DNA from: Paenibacillus dendritiformis
GTDB taxonomy: Bacteria > Bacillota > Bacilli > Paenibacillales > Paenibacillaceae
Length of the DNA stretch: 64,000 nucleotides
Direction: 5' to 3'
NCBI RefSeq assembly: GCF_021654795.1
Contig: NZ_AP025344.1
Span: forward strand, 310,001-374,000
The notes below the pieces were generated by a model, which was not told the DNA's origin, made no database searches, and worked only from the letters and a program-made list of their open reading frames with translations. Of this stretch, positions 23,876 to 32,570 are shown in pieces. Each line of letters starts with the position of its first letter. Position 1 is the stretch's first letter. The position numbers and the translations under genes are program-made.

Positions 23876-23896
23876 GTGTATAAAGATATACACAGT
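23873..23896 (+). promoter_or_regulatory. Operator palindrome, probable GntR (YtrA-type) binding site
   Basis: ACTGTGTATA (23873-23882), AAGA, TATACACAGT (23887-23896): perfect 10-bp arms. It covers the -10 and start site, so a bound repressor would block transcription. The only regulator in the operon is the YtrA-like GntR at 24790, the natural candidate. Confidence 0.65.
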
Positions 23897-23989
23897 GAGC
23901 ACAGTGATCATGGAGCCTGCGCCTTCATGATGCAGGACACGGGTGATGCTGAGTCTCCATCGATGGATTCGAGAAGTGAGGGGATACCG

Positions 23990-24721
23990 GTGAATAAGCA
24001 GTGGAAGGATGCGTGGATGCTGGTCAAGACGGACCTGATTCGCTTTAAATGGGGGGTCTTGTTCACGCTGTTGTTCAGTGGTTATATGGGGGCTATTTCG
24101 ACGCTGATGCTGAATGGCTTGTTGAAACCGAATCAGGAGGGCGATACTTTAGTTCTGCGGGTCGTTTTTGATCTTGTCTACCTTATCGCCTTGCCGAATT
24201 TAGGCTTCTTTTTCTCCCGGCGCAGCACGCGCTATTTGCAGGAGGATTCTTATACGAAATGGATCAGGAAGCTGCGCATACTCCCGATTGATGCGGGTAC
24301 GATCGCCTTATCACGCTATATGATGCTGGCGGTTGCCTTCGTTCTGAATATGACGGTGTTCTTCACCTTCCAGCTGATGCTCAGCGACAGTCTGCGATCG
24401 GCCTTCTCCCCGCTGTCGCTCATCGCCTATGTGCTCGTTCTGACCGCGTACTCCATCGTGGTTCAGACGATTTACATCCAGTTTGAACTGGGCAGGCATG
24501 CCGGGGGCTACCTCCGACTCGTCTTTATTGTAATATTCGTCATACTTGCCCTCTCTGTTATCGTGGCTTTGTCCGGGGGAAGCATGATGCTGGCCGTCCT
24601 CTATATCGCCAAGCACTATCCGTGGATAAGCGGCTTGATCGCCGCGGGCGTCACTGTCCAGACATTCGTTATCGGCATAGCCGTCACCCGGAATACGATT
24701 CGCAATCGGGATCTCGGCTAG
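23990..24721 (+). CDS. ABC-2-like membrane protein of the GntR-linked operon
   Basis: A 243-residue integral membrane protein with six hydrophobic segments (about 20-40, 60-78, 105-130, 137-157, 175-200, 207-228 of the predicted product). It resembles the permease half of small ABC-2 exporters linked to YtrA-like regulators, but I cannot name a family with certainty. I start it at GTG 23990 (GAGGGG six bases upstream). An in-frame ATG at 23963 and a longer frame from 23876 are possible, but the latter would begin inside the operator. It is the first gene, followed by the GntR regulator and a matching ATPase. Confidence 0.7.
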   Translation: MNKQWKDAWMLVKTDLIRFKWGVLFTLLFSGYMGAISTLMLNGLLKPNQEGDTLVLRVVFDLVYLIALPNLGFFFSRRSTRYLQEDSYTKWIRKLRILPIDAGTIALSRYMMLAVAFVLNMTVFFTFQLMLSDSLRSAFSPLSLIAYVLVLTAYSIVVQTIYIQFELGRHAGGYLRLVFIVIFVILALSVIVALSGGSMMLAVLYIAKHYPWISGLIAAGVTVQTFVIGIAVTRNTIRNRDLG

Positions 24722-24789
24722 ACGTTCATAGCCTCTGCACGGGGAGAATGTGATGATATCAATATGAAGAGTCAGGGGGTGGGCAGGCG

Positions 24790-25179
24790 GTGTTCATACC
24801 GATTGACATTAATGAGAACAGCTCGGAACCGTTATATGCGCAGATTACGAATCAGCTGCGCGGGTTGATTTTGAGCGGTTATCTCGATGAAGGGATGCTG
24901 CTGCCGTCCATCCGTGAATTATCCCACCAGTTGCGGTGCAGTGTGATTACCGTTCGGAGAGTATATCAGGATTTGGAAGCGGAAGGGCTGCTGCGGACGA
25001 AGCAGGGAACGGGGACGTTCGTTGCGCCGGTCGGTAGCGGCGAACGGGAGAGCTACCGCAAGCGGGCCGTGGAAGAAGCGCTCATGACAGCGGTCGAGGC
25101 CGCCATGCGGGTAGAAATGCCCGCGGCCGAGCTATCGCATATGCTGGAGGATCTGATCCGGCAGAAGAAGATGAAGTAA
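24790..25179 (+). CDS. GntR-family transcriptional regulator, YtrA subfamily
   Basis: A 129-residue one-domain-plus-tail regulator. The winged helix occupies residues 1-75: ENSSEPLYAQITNQLRGLIL, LPSIRELSHQLRCSVITVRR and the wing LRTKQGTGTFVAP. The tail of about 50 residues is a short helical dimerisation region, typical of YtrA, which has no FCD or UTRA ligand domain. It starts at GTG 24790. It is encoded between the membrane protein and its ATPase, and likely represses its own operon through the palindrome at 23873. Confidence 0.88.
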   Translation: MFIPIDINENSSEPLYAQITNQLRGLILSGYLDEGMLLPSIRELSHQLRCSVITVRRVYQDLEAEGLLRTKQGTGTFVAPVGSGERESYRKRAVEEALMTAVEAAMRVEMPAAELSHMLEDLIRQKKMK

Positions 25180-25201
25180 TCCGGAATAAGGAGAGAATGC
25201 G

Positions 25202-26101
25202 ATGAATACCGAACCGGTCATAGTATTGAAGGACGTGGTGAAGGGCAGGGAACAGCTGCAAATTGGACCGTTGAACATACAGATTCCCCAGGGCTGCGTC
25301 ACCGCGATTGTGGGGACGAACGGGGCCGGGAAGTCGACGCTGATGGGGATGTTCATGGGCTTCATTAAGCCGGACAGCGGCACCGTTGCGCTCTTTCAGC
25401 AGGTTAATCAACCGGAGCCGGACACGTCTGTCAAGGCCCGCATCGGTTATGTGGCAGACAGCCCCAATTCCGAAGATGACGATCTTACCGCGGAAGCGGC
25501 GGCCGCCTTCTCCGCCTACTGGCATGAGCGATGGGATTGGAAGTTGTATCATCATCTGATGGCCCGGTATGACATCCCCCCGAAGACGAAGCTCAAGAAG
25601 CTGTCCAAAGGGATGCGCCGCAAGCTCGATCTCATCCTGGCTATCTGCCCGCGGCCGGATCTTCTGCTGCTGGATGAGCCGTCTTCCGGCTTCGATCCGC
25701 TATCCTGGCGGTTGATGATCGACGATTTGAATTCGTTTTTGGAAGAAGGCCGACGTTCCATTGTCATTGCGACGCATATTATCGAGGAAGTAAAGCGGCT
25801 GGCCGACTATGTTCTGTTCCTGCATAAGGGGCAGGTGCTGCTCGCCATTGAGAAGGATGCGCTGTTCGATGCCTGGAAGGAATTCTGGGTGGAAGGGGAG
25901 GCCGAGGAGTATGCCGGCGTTCCGGGCGTAATCAAGGTATTTCAGGAGCGGCATGGGGTGCGGCTGATTGCCAGCCAGGCGGATCGGGCCGATGCGTTCC
26001 TGGCGGAGAACGGCATTATACCGATGCAGACGGCCGGCATCGAGCTGGATGACATTTTGTCGTATATAATCGAGTTGAATCAGGGGGTTGGATGCGAATG
26101 A
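25202..26101 (+). CDS. ABC transporter ATP-binding protein
   Basis: A 299-residue ABC ATPase. Walker A is GTNGAGKST (about 40-48), the signature is the LSKGMRRKLD variant (about 137-146), Walker B LLLLDEPSSGFDP (about 159-171), and the switch His in IATHIIEEVKRL. The C-terminal 75 residues follow the usual pattern of ABC-2 exporter ATPases. AAGGAGAG precedes the ATG. It works presumably with the membrane protein at 23990. Its stop overlaps the ATG of the next ATPase gene. Confidence 0.88.
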   Translation: MNTEPVIVLKDVVKGREQLQIGPLNIQIPQGCVTAIVGTNGAGKSTLMGMFMGFIKPDSGTVALFQQVNQPEPDTSVKARIGYVADSPNSEDDDLTAEAAAAFSAYWHERWDWKLYHHLMARYDIPPKTKLKKLSKGMRRKLDLILAICPRPDLLLLDEPSSGFDPLSWRLMIDDLNSFLEEGRRSIVIATHIIEEVKRLADYVLFLHKGQVLLAIEKDALFDAWKEFWVEGEAEEYAGVPGVIKVFQERHGVRLIASQADRADAFLAENGIIPMQTAGIELDDILSYIIELNQGVGCE

Positions 26102-27003
26102 AGCCATTGGAGTTGAAGCAAGTCGTGAAGCAATATGCGGACAAGACAGCCGTCAACGGCTTGAGTCTGAACGTGGAAGAGGGGGAAATTTACGGTCTTC
26201 TCGGGGCGAACGGCGCGGGGAAAACAACGACGATGCGCATGGTGCTTGGCCTTATTTACCCGGATGGAGGAGAGATTCGCTATCAAGGCCGGCCGTTCCA
26301 TACGGAGCTGCAGCGGACGCTGGGGTACTTGCCGGAAGAGCGGGGCATGTATCCGAAGATTCGGGTAAGCGATCAGGTGACCTATTTGGCGCAATTGCGC
26401 GGAATGCCGCGCAAGGAAGCGGACCGGAACCTTAAATATTGGCTGGAACGCTTCAATGTGCCGGAGAACTATAACAAGAAGATTGAGGAGCTGTCCAAAG
26501 GGAATCAGCAAAAAATCGGGTTCATCGCGGCCATCGTGCATAAGCCGAAGCTGCTCATTCTCGATGAGGCGTTCAGCGGGCTGGATCCGGTCAATGTCGA
26601 GCTGCTGAAGGAGACCGTCAAGGAGCTTCGCGACCAAGGGACGAGCATTCTGTTCTCGACCCACCGGATGGAGCATGTCGAGGAGCTGTGCCGCAATGTG
26701 ACGATTTTGCAGAAGGGCAATGCGGTCGTCCAAGGATCGCTGCGGGAGCTGAAGTCCCGTTACCCGCGGGAGCAGGTGATCCTTCGGACCGCCGGGGAAG
26801 TGGAAGGGCTGGCCTCGATTCCGGGGGTGGCCGACGTGAACCGGACGGAGGAGGGATACCGCATCCGGATCAGCGACGAGGCTGCGGCGCAGGAAATTTT
26901 GCAGAAGGCGCTCGCCCAAGGTCCGATTCAGCACTTCGAAGTGAAGGAGCCGACCTTGAACGAAATCTTTATCAAGGCGGTAGGAGGTGGTTCGAATGAA
27001 TAA
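26098..27003 (+). CDS. natA: NatA-like ABC transporter ATP-binding protein
   Basis: A 301-residue ATPase pairing with the permease encoded directly downstream. Walker A GANGAGKTT (about 38-46), signature LSKGNQQKIGF (about 135-145), Walker B LLILDEAFSGLDP with the unusual Ala in place of Pro (about 155-167), switch FSTHRMEHVEEL. The DEAFSGLDP form and the C-terminal VKEPTLNEIFIKAVGG are typical of NatA-like ATPases, which drive sodium or drug export. I prefer the ATG at 26098 (ATGA overlap with the previous gene, ribosome site nine bases away) to the ATG at 26092. Confidence 0.85.
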   Translation: MKPLELKQVVKQYADKTAVNGLSLNVEEGEIYGLLGANGAGKTTTMRMVLGLIYPDGGEIRYQGRPFHTELQRTLGYLPEERGMYPKIRVSDQVTYLAQLRGMPRKEADRNLKYWLERFNVPENYNKKIEELSKGNQQKIGFIAAIVHKPKLLILDEAFSGLDPVNVELLKETVKELRDQGTSILFSTHRMEHVEELCRNVTILQKGNAVVQGSLRELKSRYPREQVILRTAGEVEGLASIPGVADVNRTEEGYRIRISDEAAAQEILQKALAQGPIQHFEVKEPTLNEIFIKAVGGGSNE

Positions 27004-28267
27004 TGTATGGACGGTCATCGGATTTACGCTGCGGACCAAGCTTATGACCAAATCGTTTCTTATCTCGACGTTGATTCTCGCGCTGCTGCTTAGCATAGGG
27101 GCCAACGTCCCGTACTTTATCTCTTTGTTCTCGAATAACGAACCGACGACGATCGGCGTCGTCTCCGGGCCGCATCCGGACATCGCGAAGTCGCTCACCG
27201 ATCATTACGCCAAGCAGGAGAAGGCGGATTTCCGCTTCGTTCCGTATACGGATGCGACGGATGGGCAGTTGAAGAAGGATGTGCAGGCGGGCAAAATCGA
27301 TGGGTATATTACGTTCGAGGACAAGGCGCAGGGAGTATTTCCGCTTGTCGTCTATTCCGGGAAAGATGAGCTCGGCATGGAAAAGGAATCGAAGCTGACG
27401 GGCACGCTCACCTTGATTAAGACGGAGTGGCTGGTCAAGGATTCGCTGACTCCGGAACAGATCGCCCAATTGAACGAGCCGGTTCAAGTCGAGAACAAGA
27501 CGATCCTGAAGGAAGGCGGTCAGGCCGGCGAAGAGAAGAACCCTGCCAAGAAGGGGGTCTCGGTTGCGGTCGTCACTGTGCTCATCATCTTGTTCTTCAT
27601 GACAAATACGATGACGGGGAATATGATCGCGTCCGAGGTTACGCAGGAGAAAAGCTCGCGCATTATGGAAATTCTCATTACGAGCGTCTCGCCGCTCGCC
27701 CAGATGTTCGGGAAGATTATCGGCATGTTCATCCTCGGGTTGATGCAGATTGTGCTCTTCTTCCTCGTCATGATCGGGAATCTGATGCTGCCGCATAACA
27801 ATGCGCCGCTGAAGGCCATTAACTTCGATATCTCGATGATCGATTGGGGTGTCGTAGGCGGCGGCTTGCTGCTCTATGTGCTGGGCTACTTCCTGTACGC
27901 GACCTTGTTCGCGGCGGTCGGCTCGATCGTGAGCCGGACAGAAGATCTCGGCCAAGCGATTATGCCGATTACGATGCTGACGTTGGCGGCGTTCTATATT
28001 GCCATCTTCAGCATCTCGACGCCAAATTCGCTGCTGGTCCGAATATCATCGTATATTCCATTCTTCACGCCAACCTCGATGCTGCTGCGCCTCGGCGCAG
28101 GCGAGGTGGCCTGGTGGGAATTCGGGATATCAATTGTCATCCTCCTCGCCTCGGTCTTCGTGTTCGGCTGGCTGGCGGCGAAGATCTACCGCACCGGCGT
28201 GCTGATGTACGGCAAGCGCCCGTCGTGGAAAGAGATCCGCAAGGCGATGAAGGCTTACAAGATTTAA
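26996..28267 (+). CDS. natB: NatB-like ABC-2 type permease
   Basis: A 423-residue membrane permease. It has one N-terminal helix (about 18-42), a large extracytoplasmic domain (about 45-185), then five or six helices (195-215, 240-265, 285-310, 320-345, 355-372, 380-400). The segment QEKSSRIMEILITSVSPLAQ after the second helix is the NatB/ABC-2 coupling motif. The start at ATG 26996 lies eight bases after AGGAGG and overlaps natA by eight bases. With natA it would export sodium ions or small toxic compounds. The substrate is unproven. Confidence 0.88.
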   Translation: MNNVWTVIGFTLRTKLMTKSFLISTLILALLLSIGANVPYFISLFSNNEPTTIGVVSGPHPDIAKSLTDHYAKQEKADFRFVPYTDATDGQLKKDVQAGKIDGYITFEDKAQGVFPLVVYSGKDELGMEKESKLTGTLTLIKTEWLVKDSLTPEQIAQLNEPVQVENKTILKEGGQAGEEKNPAKKGVSVAVVTVLIILFFMTNTMTGNMIASEVTQEKSSRIMEILITSVSPLAQMFGKIIGMFILGLMQIVLFFLVMIGNLMLPHNNAPLKAINFDISMIDWGVVGGGLLLYVLGYFLYATLFAAVGSIVSRTEDLGQAIMPITMLTLAAFYIAIFSISTPNSLLVRISSYIPFFTPTSMLLRLGAGEVAWWEFGISIVILLASVFVFGWLAAKIYRTGVLMYGKRPSWKEIRKAMKAYKI

Positions 28268-28440
28268 GGTGCCGCTGACACACCTTGTGGGGACGCGTTA
28301 TCGGCCAGGCAAATCATAATCATCGTTGAAATTCCCTGATGAACTGCGCTTTGGTTTATCGGGGATTTTCTGCGTCACGAAGATATTATCTTCCGTCCCA
28401 AATGGAAGCCGGCTATGCTATGGTAAGGTGATACCTTTCG
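28268..28440. other. Short gene-free stretch after natB
   Basis: A small hairpin AAGGTG/CACCTT lies just after natB. No supported gene or clear promoter is seen before the phosphatase relic. Confidence 0.4.
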
Positions 28441-28831
28441 TTCTATATGTTGGAGGTATCGTCAACATCCCCATTTCTCAACACGAGGAGGATTACACGC
28501 GGTTCGAGTTGATGATGATGAAACGATAGATCTCGAAAAGATGATGAAGGATTTCTATCGAAGAATCGCATTTGAGAGTATGCCGCAAATCCGCGAATTG
28601 ATCATGCTGCATTATATGCTGTCCAATTCATTGACGGAAACCCGTATGAAGAGAGCGGCGGCTTTTCTGCGGTATACAAGTCTTTTCCGGCTCACGCACG
28701 ATCGGTTGAAGGCTTTGCTTCAAGTTCGCCGCGATTATTTGGAAGAAGTGCTGGATGAGCTCCTCGGCCAATATGGATCGGTAGAGGCTTATTTAAACGA
28801 AGGCTGCGGCATCAGCGAATTCATAAAATGA
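28441..28831 (+). pseudogene. Relic of a Y_phosphatase3-type tyrosine phosphatase
   Basis: Two frames must be joined to read it. The first gives GIVNIPISQHEEDYTRF (up to about 28509). The second continues VDDDETIDLEKMMKDFYRRI, then MPQIRELIMLHYMLSNSLTE and ends VRRDYLEEVLDELLGQYGSV, AYLNEGCGISEF. The last part matches the C-terminal helices of the phosphatase family (YMLSN; RxxYLExxxxxxxxxYGSxxxYLxxGxGxS). Between RELI and YMLSN a functional enzyme has the HCxAGKDRTG phosphate loop, and here it is absent. The N-terminal domain is also missing. The 96-codon ORF from 28541 could still be translated but would have no catalytic centre. Pseudogene is my reading. Confidence 0.5.
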
Positions 28832-29104
28832 AAGACCGTTTGCTTCATTCATAACCTGTCGCAGAGAGAGATTTTTTTATTTTGTAAAATGAGAAGCAGG
28901 ATATTGCTAAATTCGTGAACAAAGGTTACAGTAATAAAGCAAGTCGTTCATGATGTGACTCTAATCTATCGTATTTCGTAAGGAGGGAAGAGATAGAGTA
29001 TTGTTTTACATAGGTGAAGCGGCATTGTTATGAAATATTGTAAAGGCGCTCGTATCATTTGATTGCCGGAATGGGATTAAATACAACGGGAGAGGGTTGC
29101 TGGA

Positions 29105-31348
29105 ATGAAGAAATTGAAAGCGTTAACATGTTTTCTTGCCGTCATGCTGCTGAGCAGCGCATTCTCCATGGCGGCCTCGGCGGATTCGCAGGGGGCGAGG
29201 CTGAAGCTGCGGTTGATGGAGACGACCGACATTCATACGCATATTGTGAATCATGATTACTACCAGGATAAGGAAACCGACGAGTTTGGCTTGGCGAAGA
29301 CGGCTTCGCTCATCGCGAAGGCGCGTCAAGAGGCCGCGAACAGCATGCTGTTCGACAATGGCGACCTGATTCAGGGCAATCCGCTGGGAGACTACGCGGC
29401 CAAAATCAAGCCGCTTCAGGATGGCCAGGTCCATCCGGTATTCAAAGCAATGAATCTGCTGAAATACGATGCGGCCGGAATCGGGAATCATGAGTTCAAC
29501 TATGGTCTGGAGTTCCTCGATCGCAGCTTGAAGGGCTCCGCGTTCCCTTATGTGAATGCGAATGTCTACATCGATGATGGCGACAACAATCCGGATAACG
29601 ATAAAAACTATTTCAAACCATATGAAATCTTGACGAGAACATTCAAGGATGAAGCCGGCCAAGACGTTACGCTGAAAATCGGGGTCATCGGATTGGTGCC
29701 GCCGAAGGTGATGGAGTGGGACAAGGCGAACCTGGACGGCAAGGTCGTCGTCAAGGACATTATCGAGACCGCGGAGAAGTTCGTTCCGAAGATGAAGCAG
29801 GAAGGCGCCGATCTCATCGTCGCGATTCCTCACTCCGGCTTCGACAGCAGCCCGCGGAAGGGCAATGACGACAACACGGTCTACTATTTGACCCAGGTCA
29901 AAGGAATCGACGCGGTCATGTTCGGGCATGACCATAATGTCTTCCCGAGTCCGGACTTCGAGAACATCGATGGGGTCGATGTGAAGAAAGGAACCATTCA
30001 CGGGACTCCTGCAGTCATGCCGGGATTCTGGGGTGATCATCTCGGCATCATCGATCTGACCTTGGAGAAGACCGGCGGGAAATGGACGGTCGTCGACAGC
30101 CAGTCCGAAGCCCGGCCGATCTACGACAAAGCGAATAAGAAGCCGCTTGTCGATGCCGATCAGCGCATCGTGGATGCCGTGAAGGCGGATCACCAAGGCA
30201 CGATCGAATATGTTCGCCAGCCGATTGGGGAGACGACGGCGCCGATCAACAGCTTCTTCTCCGTCGTGCGCGACGATCCATCCGTTCAGATCGTCTCCAA
30301 CGCCCAGAAATGGTATACGGAAAAATATATTCAAGGCACTTCGTATGAAGGAATTCCGGTTCTCTCAGCCGCTGCTCCGTTCAAGGCAGGCGGACGCTGG
30401 GGCCCGAGCTATTTCACCGATATCCCGGCAGGGACGCTGGCCGTGAAGAGCGCTGCCGATCTGTACGTGTATCCGAATACGGTGAATGTCGTCCTGCTTA
30501 ATGGGGATGAAGTAAAAGAATGGCTGGAGCATGCGGCAGGGCAATTCAACCAGATTGTGCCGGGCAAGGCGGGAGAGCAGCCGCTTATCAATGATGAGTT
30601 CCCGACCTATCTGTTCGATGTCATTGACGGCGTGACGTATCAGATCGACGTGACGCAGCCTGTCCGCTACAATCGGCAGGGCCAATTGGCGGCTCCGGAT
30701 TCGCACCGGATCGTCAATCTGCAATATAACGGGAAGCCGGTCACGAAGGAACAGAAATTCCTGGTGGCGACGAACAATTACCGTGCGAGCGGCGGAGGCA
30801 ACTTCCCGAATCTGGACGGGTCCAATATCGTGATCTCTTCGCCGGATGAGACGCGCCAGATCTTGATCGATTACATCGCGAAGAACAAAAAAATCAATCC
30901 GACCGCGGATAACAACTGGACCTTCGTGCCGGTTGAAGGGGAGGCCAACGTTACGTTCCGTACGTCTCCGAAGGCTCAAGAAGCGGCGGCTCAGGCCGGA
31001 GGCATGCGATTCATCGGGCTGGAGAGCGACGGCTTCGCCAAGTTCTCGCTGGACCTGTCGGCGGGCGAGGGGCAGCAGACGGCGCCGGAGAAGCCATCCG
31101 CTTCGGATGCTCTTGTTCCGGTGCGGACGAAGGCGGAGGAGGCAGGCATCGACATCGTCTATAACAACAAGACGAAGACGGTAACCTTGACCAAAGGCGA
31201 TGCCACCGTGATTTATATCTTGAATTCGCGCGAGATTCAGGTGAATGGCCAGAAGCAGCCGGTGCAATCGAAGCTGACGGACAACCGGCTGTGGCTGCCG
31301 GAATCGATCCTGCAATCATTAAGCGCGTCCGCTCCGGCGGCAAGCTAA
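29105..31348 (+). CDS. cpdB: Secreted 2',3'-cyclic-nucleotide 2'-phosphodiesterase / 3'-nucleotidase with C-terminal stalk-like domain
   Basis: A 747-residue exported calcineurin-like phosphoesterase. Signal peptide of about 26 residues ending SMAASA. The metallophosphoesterase domain shows LMETTDIHTHIVNHDYYQDK (metal ligands), LFDNGDLIQGNPLGDY, IGNHEFNYGLEF and VMFGHDHNVFP (about 275-285). The 5'-nucleotidase C-terminal substrate domain includes ATNNYRASGGGNFPNLDGSN (aromatic/Gly-rich nucleotide site, about 556-575). The last 75 residues (ALVPVRTKAEEAGIDIVYN onwards) look like the copper-amine-oxidase N-terminal-like stalk domain, not part of standard CpdB. It probably scavenges phosphate and nucleosides from RNA outside the cell. 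ATG has GAGAGGG upstream. Confidence 0.9.
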   Translation: MKKLKALTCFLAVMLLSSAFSMAASADSQGARLKLRLMETTDIHTHIVNHDYYQDKETDEFGLAKTASLIAKARQEAANSMLFDNGDLIQGNPLGDYAAKIKPLQDGQVHPVFKAMNLLKYDAAGIGNHEFNYGLEFLDRSLKGSAFPYVNANVYIDDGDNNPDNDKNYFKPYEILTRTFKDEAGQDVTLKIGVIGLVPPKVMEWDKANLDGKVVVKDIIETAEKFVPKMKQEGADLIVAIPHSGFDSSPRKGNDDNTVYYLTQVKGIDAVMFGHDHNVFPSPDFENIDGVDVKKGTIHGTPAVMPGFWGDHLGIIDLTLEKTGGKWTVVDSQSEARPIYDKANKKPLVDADQRIVDAVKADHQGTIEYVRQPIGETTAPINSFFSVVRDDPSVQIVSNAQKWYTEKYIQGTSYEGIPVLSAAAPFKAGGRWGPSYFTDIPAGTLAVKSAADLYVYPNTVNVVLLNGDEVKEWLEHAAGQFNQIVPGKAGEQPLINDEFPTYLFDVIDGVTYQIDVTQPVRYNRQGQLAAPDSHRIVNLQYNGKPVTKEQKFLVATNNYRASGGGNFPNLDGSNIVISSPDETRQILIDYIAKNKKINPTADNNWTFVPVEGEANVTFRTSPKAQEAAAQAGGMRFIGLESDGFAKFSLDLSAGEGQQTAPEKPSASDALVPVRTKAEEAGIDIVYNNKTKTVTLTKGDATVIYILNSREIQVNGQKQPVQSKLTDNRLWLPESILQSLSASAPAAS

Positions 31349-31369
31349 GGCGGACACCGGAAGCGGAAC

Positions 31370-31405
31370 AGACCCTGTCTTGTCTGACAGGGTCTTTCCC
31401 TTTTC
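31370..31405. terminator. Bidirectional terminator, cpdB and ger operon 1
   Basis: AGACCCTGTC (31370-31379) and GACAGGGTCT (31386-31395) form a perfect stem with a six-base loop, then TTCCCTTTT on the plus strand. It lies between two convergent stops. Confidence 0.8.
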
Positions 31406-31411
31406 GGAAGA

Positions 31412-32569
31412 TTATTTTGGATTGACGAACTTGTAGGCGCCGCTATGGCGAATGTCCGCATTGATTTCGATGGAGGCGATGGACTCGGGGGTAAGGCGGA
31501 TCTCTTTTCCGTTGCCGAGCGCTTTCCACAGCTTCAGCTTCTTGCGGTAGACTTCGTTTTTCAAGTTGTAAATATCAAGGCCATACTCTAACCCCTTCTC
31601 GAACGTCTGGCGGATATCCTTCTCGATTTTTTCGTTGAGCAGGCGGCGAAGTTCGGCCACCTTCACATTTTCCAGCATTTCATCCAGGTGTCCGGACACT
31701 TTCAGCTTGATGCGAAAGACGGGCTGGTTGTTCTTCATGGTGACTTGAACCGAACTCACCGGGTAATACATGGACAGGATGGCCACCGGCTTTTTTTCCG
31801 GGCCGATGACGACGGGCGCCCGCGCCGTTTTCCGTGTCAGCCAGCGCAGGCCCATCAGATCTCGCCATGACATCCACTTTTTATTTTCCCCGTTCACGAT
31901 AATATAAGCTCCGTTGATGAGGTACTGTCCGCTCGGCTTTCCATTCTGAACCCATTGCGTATCCTGCGTGACCAGTGACGGAAGGAGAATGGACGAAGTC
32001 GGCTCTCCCAGCTCCGACGTCACTTTCTGCAGCGGAACCGGGGCGATGAAGGAACTCTGCTGATACACCTCCTCCGGGTGATGAAGCAGAGATGTGATTG
32101 GCGATATATTGAACACATTCGTGACTGAGAGCAGCTTGTCCAAGGGCTCCTTCGTGCCGAACACCCATGGCGTATAACGAACCTCACGGTATCTGCGAAG
32201 CGCGTCCATCATATGATTGATATTATGCTTCATCGCTCTCTCCGTAATGATAAGAGCGGATGTATGCTCGAACAGTACGCGCAGCGGGGAAATGTTATAG
32301 ATATCGTTAATCGCCATGTCCAGCGTAAAGCCTGTGCCCCGTCCGACCCAGATTGGAGCAGGCTTGTTGGCTTTGGTCTCCTGCTTGGCGACGTTCGTGA
32401 AGTCGAGGGATTGCGTGTAGATGACGTATTTGCCGCCCTCGTAATCGATGCCGAGAGCCGCAATATAGTTAATGTCCTGAATATTTTTGGAGTCCCAGCA
32501 GCCGGACAGAACGAGAAGCAGCATAGCCGCGAGCGGAAGAATAATCAACCGATTCCATACGGCATTCAT
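31412..32569 (-). CDS. Germinant receptor subunit C, Ger(x)C lipoprotein (operon 1)
   Basis: A 385-residue lipoprotein anchored on the outer face of the spore inner membrane. Lipobox VLSGCWDS (Cys near 24), then the GerC-type opening DINYIAALGIDYEGGKYVIY. Three-domain architecture is consistent with length. The C-terminal domain carries KIEKDIRQTFEKGLEYGLDI (about 320-340). Last gene of the gerB-gerA-gerC operon on the minus strand; its start lies one base after the gerA stop. The germinant cannot be predicted. Confidence 0.92.
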   Translation of the reverse strand: MNAVWNRLIILPLAAMLLLVLSGCWDSKNIQDINYIAALGIDYEGGKYVIYTQSLDFTNVAKQETKANKPAPIWVGRGTGFTLDMAINDIYNISPLRVLFEHTSALIITERAMKHNINHMMDALRRYREVRYTPWVFGTKEPLDKLLSVTNVFNISPITSLLHHPEEVYQQSSFIAPVPLQKVTSELGEPTSSILLPSLVTQDTQWVQNGKPSGQYLINGAYIIVNGENKKWMSWRDLMGLRWLTRKTARAPVVIGPEKKPVAILSMYYPVSSVQVTMKNNQPVFRIKLKVSGHLDEMLENVKVAELRRLLNEKIEKDIRQTFEKGLEYGLDIYNLKNEVYRKKLKLWKALGNGKEIRLTPESIASIEINADIRHSGAYKFVNPK

Positions 32570-32570
32570 C

